Assembly: GCA_902606835.1 (NCBI GenBank) | Contig: CACLHW010000005.1 | Location: 1-64,000, forward strand | Direction of reading: 5' to 3' | Origin: an uncultured Pelagibacteraceae bacterium | GTDB taxonomy: Bacteria > Pseudomonadota > Alphaproteobacteria > Pelagibacterales > Pelagibacteraceae | Length of the DNA stretch: 64,000 nt | Part shown: in pieces, positions 15,602 to 22,818 of the stretch | Position numbering within the stretch: the first letter of the stretch is position 1 | Layout of the letters: each line of letters opens with the position of its first letter | Notes under the pieces: model-generated | What the model was told of the DNA's origin: nothing | The model's database searches: none | Seen by the model: only the letters and a program-made list of their open reading frames with translations | Translations under genes and position numbers: made by a program

Positions 15602-16156
15602 ATGGAAAAAGTTAATTTTAAACAAATGAAGGACGGCACAAAAGAAGAATATCTTTTCTTGGATAAACATGAAAAAAAATACATCAAAGGTACTGCGGAC
15701 CGGATATTAAAATATATGAGTGGATTAAATTCAACACTCGAGGGATACCAAATTACGAGACTAGAACATTCTTTGCAAACCGCTACAAGAGCTTTAAATG
15801 ACAAAGCTGATGATGAAATGATAGTTGCCGCTCTGCTACATGATATTGGCGATGAGTTAGCGCCACTAAATCATGCAGAATACGCAGCCGCAATACTAAA
15901 GCCATATGTGAGTGAAAAAGTACATTGGATTATTGAAAAACATGGAATATTTCAAATGTATTATTACGCACATCATTTAGGTGGAAATAAAAATGAAAGA
16001 GAAAAATATAAAGATCATAAATACTATAAGGACACTATTGCATTTTGTGAAAACTGGGATCAAAAATCATTTGATCCAAACTTTAAATCATTAAATCTTA
16101 AAGATTTTGAACCATACGTTAAAAAACTATTTAACAAAACACCTTACAAACAGTAA
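15602..16156 (+). CDS. tmpB: HD-domain mixed-valent diiron oxygenase, probable TmpB
   Basis: 184 residues. Six candidate metal ligands are present in family order: H56 (RLEHSLQTA), H80-D81 (LLHDIGD), H91 (NHAEYAA), H114 (EKHGIFQ) and D153 (NWDQKS). The H56-to-H80 spacing of 24 equals that of PhnZ (34 to 58). PhnZ and TmpB cleave the carbon-phosphorus bond of 1-hydroxyphosphonates with oxygen. TmpB releases glycine betaine and phosphate from the product of TmpA. Such proteins are usually annotated as HD phosphohydrolases. The gene follows tmpA by 2 bases, so co-translation is expected. A simple phosphohydrolase role cannot be excluded without biochemistry. Confidence 0.78.
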   Translation: MEKVNFKQMKDGTKEEYLFLDKHEKKYIKGTADRILKYMSGLNSTLEGYQITRLEHSLQTATRALNDKADDEMIVAALLHDIGDELAPLNHAEYAAAILKPYVSEKVHWIIEKHGIFQMYYYAHHLGGNKNEREKYKDHKYYKDTIAFCENWDQKSFDPNFKSLNLKDFEPYVKKLFNKTPYKQ

Positions 16157-16217
16157 AAAAATTTATTTTTTATTGTTACTGTTTTAAAATCAGAGAACTT
16201 GGGTTAAGTTATAAATA

Positions 16218-16796
16218 ATGAACGATTATATAAAGTCCATAATGGATAGAGATCCTGCTGCTAAGTCTAAATTAAGTATTATTCTTACATACCCTGGAGT
16301 AAAAGCAGTTTTCTTTCATCGTATCGCTAACTTTTTTTCAAAAGCAGGTTTTGCATTGATAGCGAGAATAATATCTCAGTTCTCTAGATTTTTAACAGGA
16401 ATAGAAATTCATCCAGCTGCAACAATAGGAAAAAATTTATTTATAGATCATGGTATGGGAGTAGTAATTGGAGAAACTTCTGATATTGGTGATAATGTAA
16501 CTATTTACCATTCAGTTACGCTGGGAGGGATATCTCCAAGCATAAAGTCGGACGAGCAAAGAAATATTAAACGTCACCCTACTTTAAAAAATAATGTAGT
16601 AATTGGTTCAGGCGCACAAGTTTTAGGTCCAATTACTGTTGCAGAGTATGCAAAAGTTGGAGCAAATGCAGTTGTAACAAAAAATGTTGAACCGCATGCC
16701 GTAATGGTTGGGATACCAGCTAAAAATATTCACACTAAAAGCACTGATACTACATTCAAGCCTTATGGAATTAGTGAGGAAGATAAAATTGATTAG
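16218..16796 (+). CDS. cysE: Serine O-acetyltransferase
   Basis: 192 residues: an alpha-helical N-terminal region ([38 protein letters not shown]) followed by a left-handed beta-helix of hexapeptide repeats with the catalytic His region ([35 protein letters not shown]). It acetylates L-serine to O-acetylserine in the cytoplasm. It is shorter than E. coli CysE and matches the SrpH/EpsC-like compact form. The cysteine synthase ATG follows its stop by one base, giving a complete serine-to-cysteine operon. Confidence 0.93.
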   Translation: MNDYIKSIMDRDPAAKSKLSIILTYPGVKAVFFHRIANFFSKAGFALIARIISQFSRFLTGIEIHPAATIGKNLFIDHGMGVVIGETSDIGDNVTIYHSVTLGGISPSIKSDEQRNIKRHPTLKNNVVIGSGAQVLGPITVAEYAKVGANAVVTKNVEPHAVMVGIPAKNIHTKSTDTTFKPYGISEEDKID

Positions 16797-16797
16797 T

Positions 16798-17799
16798 ATG
16801 AAAAACACACAAAATAGCTTTATTGAAGGAATAGGAAATACTCCTTTAATAAAACTACGTGGGGCTTCTGAATTAACAGGATGTAACATTTTTGGAAAAG
16901 CTGAATATTTAAATGCAGGAGGTTCGGTTAAAGATAGAGCTGCTATTGCTTTAATTAGAGATGCCGAAGAGAAAAAACTTATATCAAAAGGTGGTACTAT
17001 AGTTGAGGGAACTGCTGGCAATACAGGTATTGGTCTCTGTCACATTGGTAATTCATTAGGATATAAAACTATAATTGTAATGAACGACAACCAGACTCAA
17101 GAAAAAAAAGATACATTAATAAACATAGGTGCAGAATTAAGATTGGTTCCACCTAAACCTTATAAAGATGATGGCAATTATGTAAAAATTGCTGGAAGAT
17201 TAGCGGACGAATTAAAACATACAAATAATCATGGAGTAGTTTGGGCTAATCAGTTTGATAACACAGCAAATGCTAAAGGACACTATAAATCAACTGGACC
17301 TGAAATATGGGAACAAACTGAAGGAAAAATAGATGGGTTTGTTTGTTCCTCGGGGACCGGAGGTACAATTGCTGGTGTAAGTAGTTTTTTAAAAGAAAAA
17401 AAAAAAGATATTAAAATTTATTTGTCTGATCCTAAAGGTTCTGCTTTATATAATTATATAGAAAATGGTGAGTTAAAAAGTGATGGAGGGTCAATAACAG
17501 AAGGAATTGGCTCAAGCAGAATTACTGCTAATTTTGCTCAAGCTAAAATTGATGGCGCTTTTTCAATAGACGATCATGAATCTTTACCCATTCTTTATGA
17601 TTTAATTTTAAATGAAGGATTAAGCCTTGGAACAAGTTGTGGAGTAAATATTGCTGGCGCTATTAGACTTGGCAAAAAATTGGGTCCGGGAAAAACAATT
17701 GTAACTATACTTTGTGATAGATCTGATAGATACCAAAGCAAGCTTTTTAATAAAAAATTTTTAAAAGAAAAAAATTTGCCTTATCCAAAGTGGTTATAA
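16798..17799 (+). CDS. cysK: Cysteine synthase (PLP-dependent)
   Basis: 333 residues from the ATG at 16798, which follows the cysE stop by one base; a longer frame starting inside cysE is rejected. PLP lysine K45 lies in GGSVKDRAA. Other motifs are GTAGNTGIGL (substrate loop), the phosphate-binding SSGTGGTIAG and EGIGSSRI. The C-terminal SLGTSCGVN segment is typical of the family. It makes cysteine from O-acetylserine and sulfide. The GNTGIGLCHIG pattern and length resemble the cysteine-synthase/cystathionine-beta-synthase-like subgroup found in alphaproteobacteria. Its 3' end overlaps the convergent rhodanese gene by 6 bases. Confidence 0.92.
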   Translation: MKNTQNSFIEGIGNTPLIKLRGASELTGCNIFGKAEYLNAGGSVKDRAAIALIRDAEEKKLISKGGTIVEGTAGNTGIGLCHIGNSLGYKTIIVMNDNQTQEKKDTLINIGAELRLVPPKPYKDDGNYVKIAGRLADELKHTNNHGVVWANQFDNTANAKGHYKSTGPEIWEQTEGKIDGFVCSSGTGGTIAGVSSFLKEKKKDIKIYLSDPKGSALYNYIENGELKSDGGSITEGIGSSRITANFAQAKIDGAFSIDDHESLPILYDLILNEGLSLGTSCGVNIAGAIRLGKKLGPGKTIVTILCDRSDRYQSKLFNKKFLKEKNLPYPKWL

Positions 17800-18153
17800 A
17801 CAGGGTAAATTATTTTTTTTCCAACCAACATTTTCACTATTTCCATCAAAACCATCAGAAATATTTACGCATTTATAATTTTCTTCTTCTAATAATTCTG
17901 CTACAAATTGTGAGCGTACACCAGATCCACATAGAGTTAAAATTTCAAAATCTTTACTTACCCCCAGTTTTTTAAATTCATCACAAAAACTTTCGTCTAA
18001 AACTGTTAAAAAAAAAGTTTTTAATCCTAATTTCTCGCCATCTGGCTTACCTGATTGATCCCACTCTTCTTGAGACCTAACATCAATTAAAACTCTGTTC
18101 GAGCCTGTTTTTAAATATTCCTTAACATCTTTAGAAGCTAATTGTTTAATCAT
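17794..18153 (-). CDS. Rhodanese-like sulfurtransferase domain protein
   Basis: 119 residues, a single rhodanese domain: VLIDVRSQEEWDQSGKPDG at strand 2 and the active-site loop LTLCGSGVRS with catalytic C75, followed by NISDGFDGN. Single-domain rhodaneses carry sulfur as a persulfide in the cytoplasm. It lies between the cysteine synthase (convergent, 6-base overlap) and bhmT (same strand, 35-base gap), so it may be co-transcribed with bhmT and fall under the same SAM-responsive leader. Acceptor unknown. Confidence 0.88.
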   Translation of the reverse strand: MIKQLASKDVKEYLKTGSNRVLIDVRSQEEWDQSGKPDGEKLGLKTFFLTVLDESFCDEFKKLGVSKDFEILTLCGSGVRSQFVAELLEEENYKCVNISDGFDGNSENVGWKKNNLPCL

Positions 18154-18188
18154 AATTTATTTCTTGAAACTATAAATTTATATCACAA

Positions 18189-19274
18189 TTATGCTTTATC
18201 TCTATAGTCTTTCTGGTGTTTTGCAATTCTTTTATGCGTCCCAAACAAAAAGTGAGAAGACATTTTTTCTCTGTATTTGCTAGCAGGAACTTCTAATCCA
18301 ACTGCTTCAGCTACTTCTCTAATTAACATTGGGTTTGCTCCACAACACACTCCAAGATAATTTATACCAAGATCATATGCCTCCTTTGCAAATTTACCAA
18401 GTTCATATCTATTACATTGCATTGGATCTAATGCCGTTGGAAATGGAGTCTTGTGAGGCGTATGACAAGTACATCCATTATTATCTGGTAAATTAAAAAA
18501 AGTAGGATGTTCTTTGGTCGTTCTGAAAGTAATAGGTAAAGCTGCTACATGGCACTTTAAACTTTTCCTAACCTCTTTTAAATAAGGCATCATTGTTTCG
18601 GGACCTCTAAAACAATTCATTCCTACCACATCTCCTCCGCGCTGTTCCAATTCTTTGCAAGTATCTACAATGGAAACTCCGTCTCGCATGATGTTTTCAC
18701 CCATAGGTGCTATTGTGATAACAGATGGAAGGCCAGTTTTTTTCATCACTTTTAATGCCGTATAAGCTTCTTTTGCATAATAAAAGGTTTCACCAATTAA
18801 CATGTCAGCTCCTTCATCTACAGCCCAACCAACCATTTCGGAAAACATTTTTTCAACTTCCAAATGTGTTTTTGGATCTTTGGCATCCCAAATATTTGAA
18901 TTTGAAATATTTCCTGCCATTAAATTGTGTTCACTTCCTAAAGGACTAATTGCAACCTCTTTTGCAATTTTCAGCGCAGATCTATTAAGAGATTCTAATA
19001 AATCCTCTTTATCAATAACACGCATCTTTTCACGATGTCCGTTATAGGTAAACGCTTGAACAATATCTGAGCCCGCGTGCTGAAAATCTCTGTGCAAATT
19101 TGTTAAGGCTTCGGGATGATCTAAAGATACCATAGGCACAAACTCGCCCGAAGACATATATCCTCTTCTTTCTATTTCAAAAAGAAATCCTTCTGCACAA
19201 ATTACTGGTCCTGCATTTAATCTTTCGATTAAACTTCTTTTTGTATTTTTAGACATTTCTTTATTCTTTTTCAT
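18189..19274 (-). CDS. bhmT: Betaine-homocysteine S-methyltransferase
   Basis: 361 residues from the ATG at 19274, which sits 8 bases after the ribosome site GGAGG; an upstream frame starting at 19319 is rejected because it lies within the riboswitch. Homocysteine methyltransferase barrel with zinc cysteines C221 (GMNCFRG) and C310-C311 (LGVCCGANP). N-terminal GPVICAEGFLFEIERRGY and DHPEAL are typical of BhmT-like enzymes. It moves a methyl group from glycine betaine to homocysteine, giving dimethylglycine and methionine. Expression is predicted to be controlled by the tandem SAM-II/SAM-V leader at 19283-19450. The proposed TmpAB reaction nearby would supply its betaine substrate. Confidence 0.93.
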   Translation of the reverse strand: MKKNKEMSKNTKRSLIERLNAGPVICAEGFLFEIERRGYMSSGEFVPMVSLDHPEALTNLHRDFQHAGSDIVQAFTYNGHREKMRVIDKEDLLESLNRSALKIAKEVAISPLGSEHNLMAGNISNSNIWDAKDPKTHLEVEKMFSEMVGWAVDEGADMLIGETFYYAKEAYTALKVMKKTGLPSVITIAPMGENIMRDGVSIVDTCKELEQRGGDVVGMNCFRGPETMMPYLKEVRKSLKCHVAALPITFRTTKEHPTFFNLPDNNGCTCHTPHKTPFPTALDPMQCNRYELGKFAKEAYDLGINYLGVCCGANPMLIREVAEAVGLEVPASKYREKMSSHFLFGTHKRIAKHQKDYRDKA

Positions 19275-19282
19275 GTCTATAT

Positions 19283-19340
19283 CCTCCGTTTTTAGTGCTT
19301 TGACGAATGTCGGGTGCACAATTCGGTTAAATACCCGGTT
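19283..19340 (-). ncRNA. SAM-V riboswitch overlapping the bhmT ribosome site
   Basis: Read on the minus strand, stem P1 is CGGGT (19337-19333) with ACCCG (19315-19311). The loop contains ATTTAACCGAATTG and the 3' part AAAGCACTAAAAACGGAGG, a close match to the SAM-II/SAM-V core. The pseudoknot pairs loop CCG with CGG, and that CGG runs directly into the GGAGG ribosome site (19287-19283) eight bases before the ATG. SAM binding should therefore block translation of bhmT. Confidence 0.85.
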
Positions 19341-19360
19341 TTAAATTGAAATTGAGTTTC

Positions 19361-19390
19361 AAAAAAAAACCACCGACTAAAGCGGTGGTT
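19361..19390 (-). terminator. Intrinsic terminator in the bhmT leader
   Basis: On the minus strand AACCACCG pairs perfectly with CGGTGGTT around a 7-base loop, followed by a run of seven further T residues. It lies directly after the upstream SAM-II aptamer and before the SAM-V aptamer, so it is the expected transcription-level expression platform of the first switch. Confidence 0.9.
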
Positions 19391-19450
19391 CAGGTGTGTC
19401 GCTTTAGCAGGATTTTTAAAGCGCCCGCAATCTGATTCAACTCGGCGCTA
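19391..19450 (-). ncRNA. SAM-II riboswitch aptamer upstream of bhmT
   Basis: On the minus strand, GCGCC (19448-19444) pairs with GGCGC (19425-19421), enclosing a loop with TTGAATCAGATTGC. The 3' portion CTTTAAAAATCCTGCTAAAG matches the conserved SAM-II pattern of an A-rich strand followed by GCTAAAG. It begins at the predicted transcription start and ends at a terminator. SAM-II identification is by motif match and position. Confidence 0.75.
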
Positions 19451-19457
19451 TGTGTTG

Positions 19458-19486
19458 ATTTAACCACTCATATGAATCATTGTCAA
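19458..19486 (-). promoter_or_regulatory. Promoter of bhmT leader
   Basis: On the minus strand a perfect TTGACA (19486-19481) is followed after 17 bases by TTAAAT (19463-19458). This places transcription start near 19451, exactly at the beginning of the SAM-II aptamer. Confidence 0.6.
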
Positions 19487-19504
19487 ATGTATATATAGTT
19501 AATC

Positions 19505-20371
19505 ATGGCCAATATATCCAATAAAAGCCAAAGAAAAGGGATGCTTTTAGCTTTTACAGGTATCATGTTTATTACACCGGATTCCCTTTTAATACGTCTT
19601 GCTGAAGTTAATTCTTGGAATTTAATTTTTTATAGAGGATTCATTCCATTTTTAACTATTTTAATTGGTCTTGCAATTTTTTATAAATTCAATTTATTTA
19701 AAAGAATTTTAGACAATGGTTGGCATGGCGTAGCTTTTATTGTGACATTTGCCATAACAAGTATTGTATTTGTTATTTCAATTGAAAGCACAAATGTTGC
19801 AAACACACTGGTTATGGTAGCTTTAGCTCCAATGCTTTCTGCAGTTATCAGTCTTATTTTTTTAAAGGAAAATCCTGATCAAAAAACTTGGGTAGCAATA
19901 ATTATTACAACACTCGCTGTAATTTATATATTTTATGACGCTGTAGACTCTGGTGATTTTTTAGGAAATTTTTTAGGTTTGATTTGTGCTACCGGATTAG
20001 CTGTTAATGCTGTTATTATAAGATCTGCTAAAAAGATTAGCCTTCTTCCTTCTGCAATGATTGGAAAATTAGCGGTTTCATTATTTGCGCTCTTTTTTGT
20101 TGACCAATTAAAATTAGAAAATAATGATTTAATTATTATTCCTTTAATGTGCGTGTTTTGTATTGCTATACCTTTTGTTTGTGTGACTTTGGCCCCTAGA
20201 TTTATCACTGCTGCAGAAGTTAATCTTTTCTTTCTTCTTGAAACTATTTTTGGGCCTCTTTGGGTTTGGTTAGTAATCAGAGAACAACCTAGTATTGAAA
20301 CAATTGTGGGGGGGTCAATTATCATTATTACTATAGCAATTCATTCTACTTTGGCTTTAAAAAAAGAATAA
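19505..20371 (+). CDS. EamA/DMT-family membrane transporter
   Basis: 288 residues with ten predicted membrane helices in two EamA repeats (about 12-135 and 150-285). Family signs are FYRGFIPFLTI near the first half, LVMVALAPMLSAVISLIFLKE and VNLFFLLETIFGPLWVWLVIREQPS at matching positions of the two repeats. DMT carriers export or import amino acids, nucleotides and other small metabolites. The gene diverges from the bhmT leader, sharing a short upstream region. Substrate unknown. It is one of three EamA carriers in the window (also 22819 and 49775). Confidence 0.85.
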   Translation: MANISNKSQRKGMLLAFTGIMFITPDSLLIRLAEVNSWNLIFYRGFIPFLTILIGLAIFYKFNLFKRILDNGWHGVAFIVTFAITSIVFVISIESTNVANTLVMVALAPMLSAVISLIFLKENPDQKTWVAIIITTLAVIYIFYDAVDSGDFLGNFLGLICATGLAVNAVIIRSAKKISLLPSAMIGKLAVSLFALFFVDQLKLENNDLIIIPLMCVFCIAIPFVCVTLAPRFITAAEVNLFFLLETIFGPLWVWLVIREQPSIETIVGGSIIIITIAIHSTLALKKE

Positions 20372-20421
20372 TAATTATCTAGTTGCATTTGCTTTAACGA
20401 AAGTTTAATTACTCTCTTTCT

Positions 20422-21708
20422 ATGGGAAAAATAATAAAAAATTCTTGGGCTCTTTTTGCTGGATATTTTATACTTATGATTGCCCACGGTTTTCAGGGCA
20501 ACTTGCTCGGAGTTAGATCTGTAATAGAAGAATTTAATTTTTGGGCAACAGGAACAGTAATGTCTGGATATTTTGTAGGATATTTTGCTGGCGCCAATAT
20601 AATTCCTAAACTTGTTGGAAAAGTTGGACATATAAGAGTTTTTGCTGCTTTCGCGTCAATGGCTTCATTAAGTATTTTGGTGCATGCTATTTTTGTTAAT
20701 CCAGCAGCTTGGACTATAGGAAGATTTATAACTGGTTTTAGTCTTGTAGCTATTTTTATTGTAATGGAAAGTTGGTTAAATGATCGTGCAAATAACAGAA
20801 CGCGTGGCCAACTATTATCTATTTATATGATTATTACCCTAGTAGGATTATCAGTTGGAACTCTTTTATTAAATTTTAGCAGCCCTGAAAAATATGAACC
20901 ATTTATATTAGTTTCTTTGCTATTATCTTCTGCATTAATTCCTATCTTACTTACCAAGCGTAAACCACCCAAATTTAAAAAATTAGGATACATTGACATA
21001 AAAGGTTTATATAAAACTTCACCGCTTGCAACGGTCAGTATGTTTTGTACTGGTATTATTCACTCAGCTTTATTTTCATTGGGATCTGTTTATGCTGCTT
21101 CAATGAATTTCACTATTTTTGAAATATCTTTATTGCTCTTTTTAATTACAAGTGCTGGAGGTTTATTTCAATGGCCTGTGGGTTATTATTCTGACAAAGG
21201 TGATCGAAGAATAGTTATAATTTTCTGTACTTTTTTCTCTGCAGTTTTTGCTTATTTGGCAATTTCCTCTTCAGGAACATCTTTAGAAAATATGTATTTA
21301 GCAACAAGTGTCGGGGTAGATAAAATAATGTTTTTTATATATGTAACATTTTACGCAGGTATGGCTATTCCATTGTTTACCTTGAATCTTGCTTACGTAA
21401 ATGACTGGATACCTAAAGAAAAATTCGTTGCTGCTGGTGGAGGAATGCAACTTATTTTTGGATTAGGAGCAATGTCTGGACCTTTTATCTGTTCTTTATT
21501 AATGATTAAATATGGAACTAATGGTTTTTTTGTACACTTATTAATTTTTCATTTGGTCATAGGTATGTTCGGATTGTATAGAATAACTAAAAGAAGTTAC
21601 GAAGATAACCCCGAATCTACTTTTACTCCATTGCCAAGAAATATTACTCCTTTAGGAATTGAGCTTGATCCAACTTCTGGAGCGGATATATCTTCAAACG
21701 ATAAGTAA
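20422..21708 (+). CDS. Major facilitator superfamily transporter
   Basis: 428 residues with about twelve predicted membrane helices. The N-terminal half has AHGFQGNLLGVRSVIEEF and GYFAGANIIPKLVGKVGHIRVFA (MFS loop 2-3 motif variant), and the mid region WLNDRANNRTRGQLLSIYMI. The second half repeats the loop motif as WPVGYYSDKGDRRIV. This pattern resembles the YcaD-like or uncharacterised MFS branch. A short charged cytoplasmic tail ends in ATFTPLPRN-like and SSNDK segments. Co-directional with the preceding EamA gene, 50 bases away. Substrate unknown. Confidence 0.85.
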   Translation: MGKIIKNSWALFAGYFILMIAHGFQGNLLGVRSVIEEFNFWATGTVMSGYFVGYFAGANIIPKLVGKVGHIRVFAAFASMASLSILVHAIFVNPAAWTIGRFITGFSLVAIFIVMESWLNDRANNRTRGQLLSIYMIITLVGLSVGTLLLNFSSPEKYEPFILVSLLLSSALIPILLTKRKPPKFKKLGYIDIKGLYKTSPLATVSMFCTGIIHSALFSLGSVYAASMNFTIFEISLLLFLITSAGGLFQWPVGYYSDKGDRRIVIIFCTFFSAVFAYLAISSSGTSLENMYLATSVGVDKIMFFIYVTFYAGMAIPLFTLNLAYVNDWIPKEKFVAAGGGMQLIFGLGAMSGPFICSLLMIKYGTNGFFVHLLIFHLVIGMFGLYRITKRSYEDNPESTFTPLPRNITPLGIELDPTSGADISSNDK

Positions 21709-21749
21709 TAAACTGGTAATGATAGAGATAAAGCAAGGAAAGAAGAAGA

Positions 21750-21977
21750 GTGAACAAAGAAAACGCAAGTAAACTCTGGAAAATCATACAGGAAGCTGGT
21801 GATTATTTAAAAGGACAACTCCCCGATCACCCTAATCATCCTAAAGGTAGGAATCCATATGCGCATGTAGCTATATGTGTAAAATCAAAATTTCAAAAAA
21901 GCTATAAAGAAATTGAGGATGAAAAATTTCAAGAAGTTGTTAATTACATTGAATTTTTAAAAAAAAACCCAAGCTAA
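21750..21977 (+). CDS. Small conserved soluble protein, unknown function
   Basis: 75 residues starting with GTG (an AAGGAAAGAAGAAG purine stretch precedes it). Mixed helical composition: N-terminal helix NASKLWKIIQEAGDYL, a Pro/His-rich middle (LPDHPNHPKGRNPYAHV) and a C-terminal helix (FQEVVNYIEFLKK). No family was recognised. The first 66 bases are almost identical to a stretch at 54421-54486 on the minus strand, where the copy is truncated by a stop. The gene ends 4 bases before the convergent pseudoazurin gene. Confidence 0.65.
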   Translation: MNKENASKLWKIIQEAGDYLKGQLPDHPNHPKGRNPYAHVAICVKSKFQKSYKEIEDEKFQEVVNYIEFLKKNPS

Positions 21978-21981
21978 AAAT

Positions 21982-22407
21982 TTATAGAGAGTTTATCAAC
22001 TCTTTAGCAATTTTCTTTGATTTACCTAAATATTTTATTTTTTTTATAGCTTCTAAATTAGATTTATTATTACCCACAACAACAAAACCTATCATCCCCA
22101 TACCCTTGTGAGGAGTGCACCAATAAGCATAAATGCCTGGAATTTCAAATTTATATTGTACATCTTGATTAATTTTAGACTTAAATTTTTCAACACCTTC
22201 TGGAACTCCACCTTTAATGAATTCTACATTGTGTCCTTTGGTTGTTGATTTCCAAATAACACTGTCTCCAACTTCAACATTTACGATTTTTTGTGAATAA
22301 ACCATATGTTCTTTGCCTAATTTATTAAGCATTTCTATAGTTTGATCTGCGCTAAACGATGGTTGCGAGATAAATAATATAGAAAGAAATAAAGCTAATT
22401 TTTTCAT
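21982..22407 (-). CDS. Pseudoazurin (type 1 copper electron carrier)
   Basis: 141 residues: signal peptide (1 to about 19; MKKLALFLSILFISQPSFSA), then a cupredoxin domain. Copper ligands are H59 (KGHNVEF), C97 and H100 (YWCTPHKGMG), and probably M105. The C-terminal helical extension is longer than that of plastocyanin, as in pseudoazurins. It shuttles electrons in the periplasm. Likely partners include cytochromes or the sulfite dehydrogenase encoded at 25882, though no partner is directly linked. Its upstream region has the motif TTGTCACAGCGAC, also found before the exported protein gene at 22535. Confidence 0.9.
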   Translation of the reverse strand: MKKLALFLSILFISQPSFSADQTIEMLNKLGKEHMVYSQKIVNVEVGDSVIWKSTTKGHNVEFIKGGVPEGVEKFKSKINQDVQYKFEIPGIYAYWCTPHKGMGMIGFVVVGNNKSNLEAIKKIKYLGKSKKIAKELINSL

Positions 22408-22451
22408 TAAATTAAGTTAATAATAATTTTTCAAAAAATTAAGTTCTAAGA

Positions 22452-22464
22452 TTGTCACAGCGAC
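22452..22464. repeat. Copy 1 of 13-base imperfect palindrome
   Basis: TTGTCACAGCGAC, about 45 bases upstream of the pseudoazurin start. It is 12/13 identical to the copy at 22805-22817 and has dyad symmetry (TGTCxC N GxGACA when extended). Confidence 0.45.
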
Positions 22465-22488
22465 CAAACTACATCTAAATTAGTAAAT

Positions 22489-22523
22489 TTTTAGGGGCGT
22501 CCTATTACCCATAGCCCCTAAAA
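22489..22523. terminator. Hairpin between exported-protein gene and pseudoazurin gene
   Basis: TTTTAGGGGC and GCCCCTAAAA form a perfect 10-bp stem with a 15-base loop. On the minus strand it lies 12 bases after the stop of the 68-residue exported protein gene. The A/T flanks give only a short T stretch, so termination is likely but not certain. Confidence 0.6.
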
Positions 22524-22534
22524 ATATTTTTGGA

Positions 22535-22741
22535 CTAACTTTTAAAAAGTTGAAGAGCCTGATTTAATAATTTTTCAGATTCTGCATGGTTTCCATCTTC
22601 GTGGGCTTTAACACCCGCATCACGCAGTTTTTGAGCTTCTTCGATTTTACTATCAATATTTTGAGCCATCATTGGGCATGAGCCAGCAAACGCTGAATTG
22701 GTCAAAAATAGTAAAGACAATATTATTGCTATTTTTTTCAT
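22535..22741 (-). CDS. Small exported protein
   Basis: 68 residues from the ATG at 22741 (AGGAAA 6 bases upstream), with a clear signal peptide ending AFAG (MKKIAIILSLLFLTNSAFA). The mature part is a short helical hairpin resembling one TPR unit (KIEEAQKLRDAGVKAHEDGNHAESEKLLNQAL), with one Cys and two Met near the new N-terminus (GSCPMMAQ). The CPMM segment could bind a metal such as copper, which would fit the neighbouring pseudoazurin, but this is speculative. Followed by a strong hairpin at 22489. Confidence 0.75.
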   Translation of the reverse strand: MKKIAIILSLLFLTNSAFAGSCPMMAQNIDSKIEEAQKLRDAGVKAHEDGNHAESEKLLNQALQLFKS

Positions 22742-22804
22742 AATTTTTCCTTTTGTTAATATCAAATGCTTAAATAATTTTACTTAAAATGATAAGCTTC
22801 TGGA

Positions 22805-22817
22805 TTGTCACTGCGAC
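22805..22817. repeat. Copy 2 of 13-base imperfect palindrome
   Basis: TTGTCACTGCGAC, about 65 bases upstream of the small exported protein gene and at the 3' end of the following EamA gene. It matches the copy at 22452 at 12 of 13 bases. Confidence 0.45.
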
Positions 22818-22818
22818 A

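Noticed and set aside
16708-16797. Cysteine synthase starting inside cysE
   Set aside because: The extra thirty residues read cysE in another frame and do not resemble the family N-terminus; the ATG at 16798 follows the cysE stop.
19275-19319. Fifteen-codon N-terminal extension of bhmT
   Set aside because: The region is the 3' part of the SAM-V riboswitch and contains the real ribosome site.
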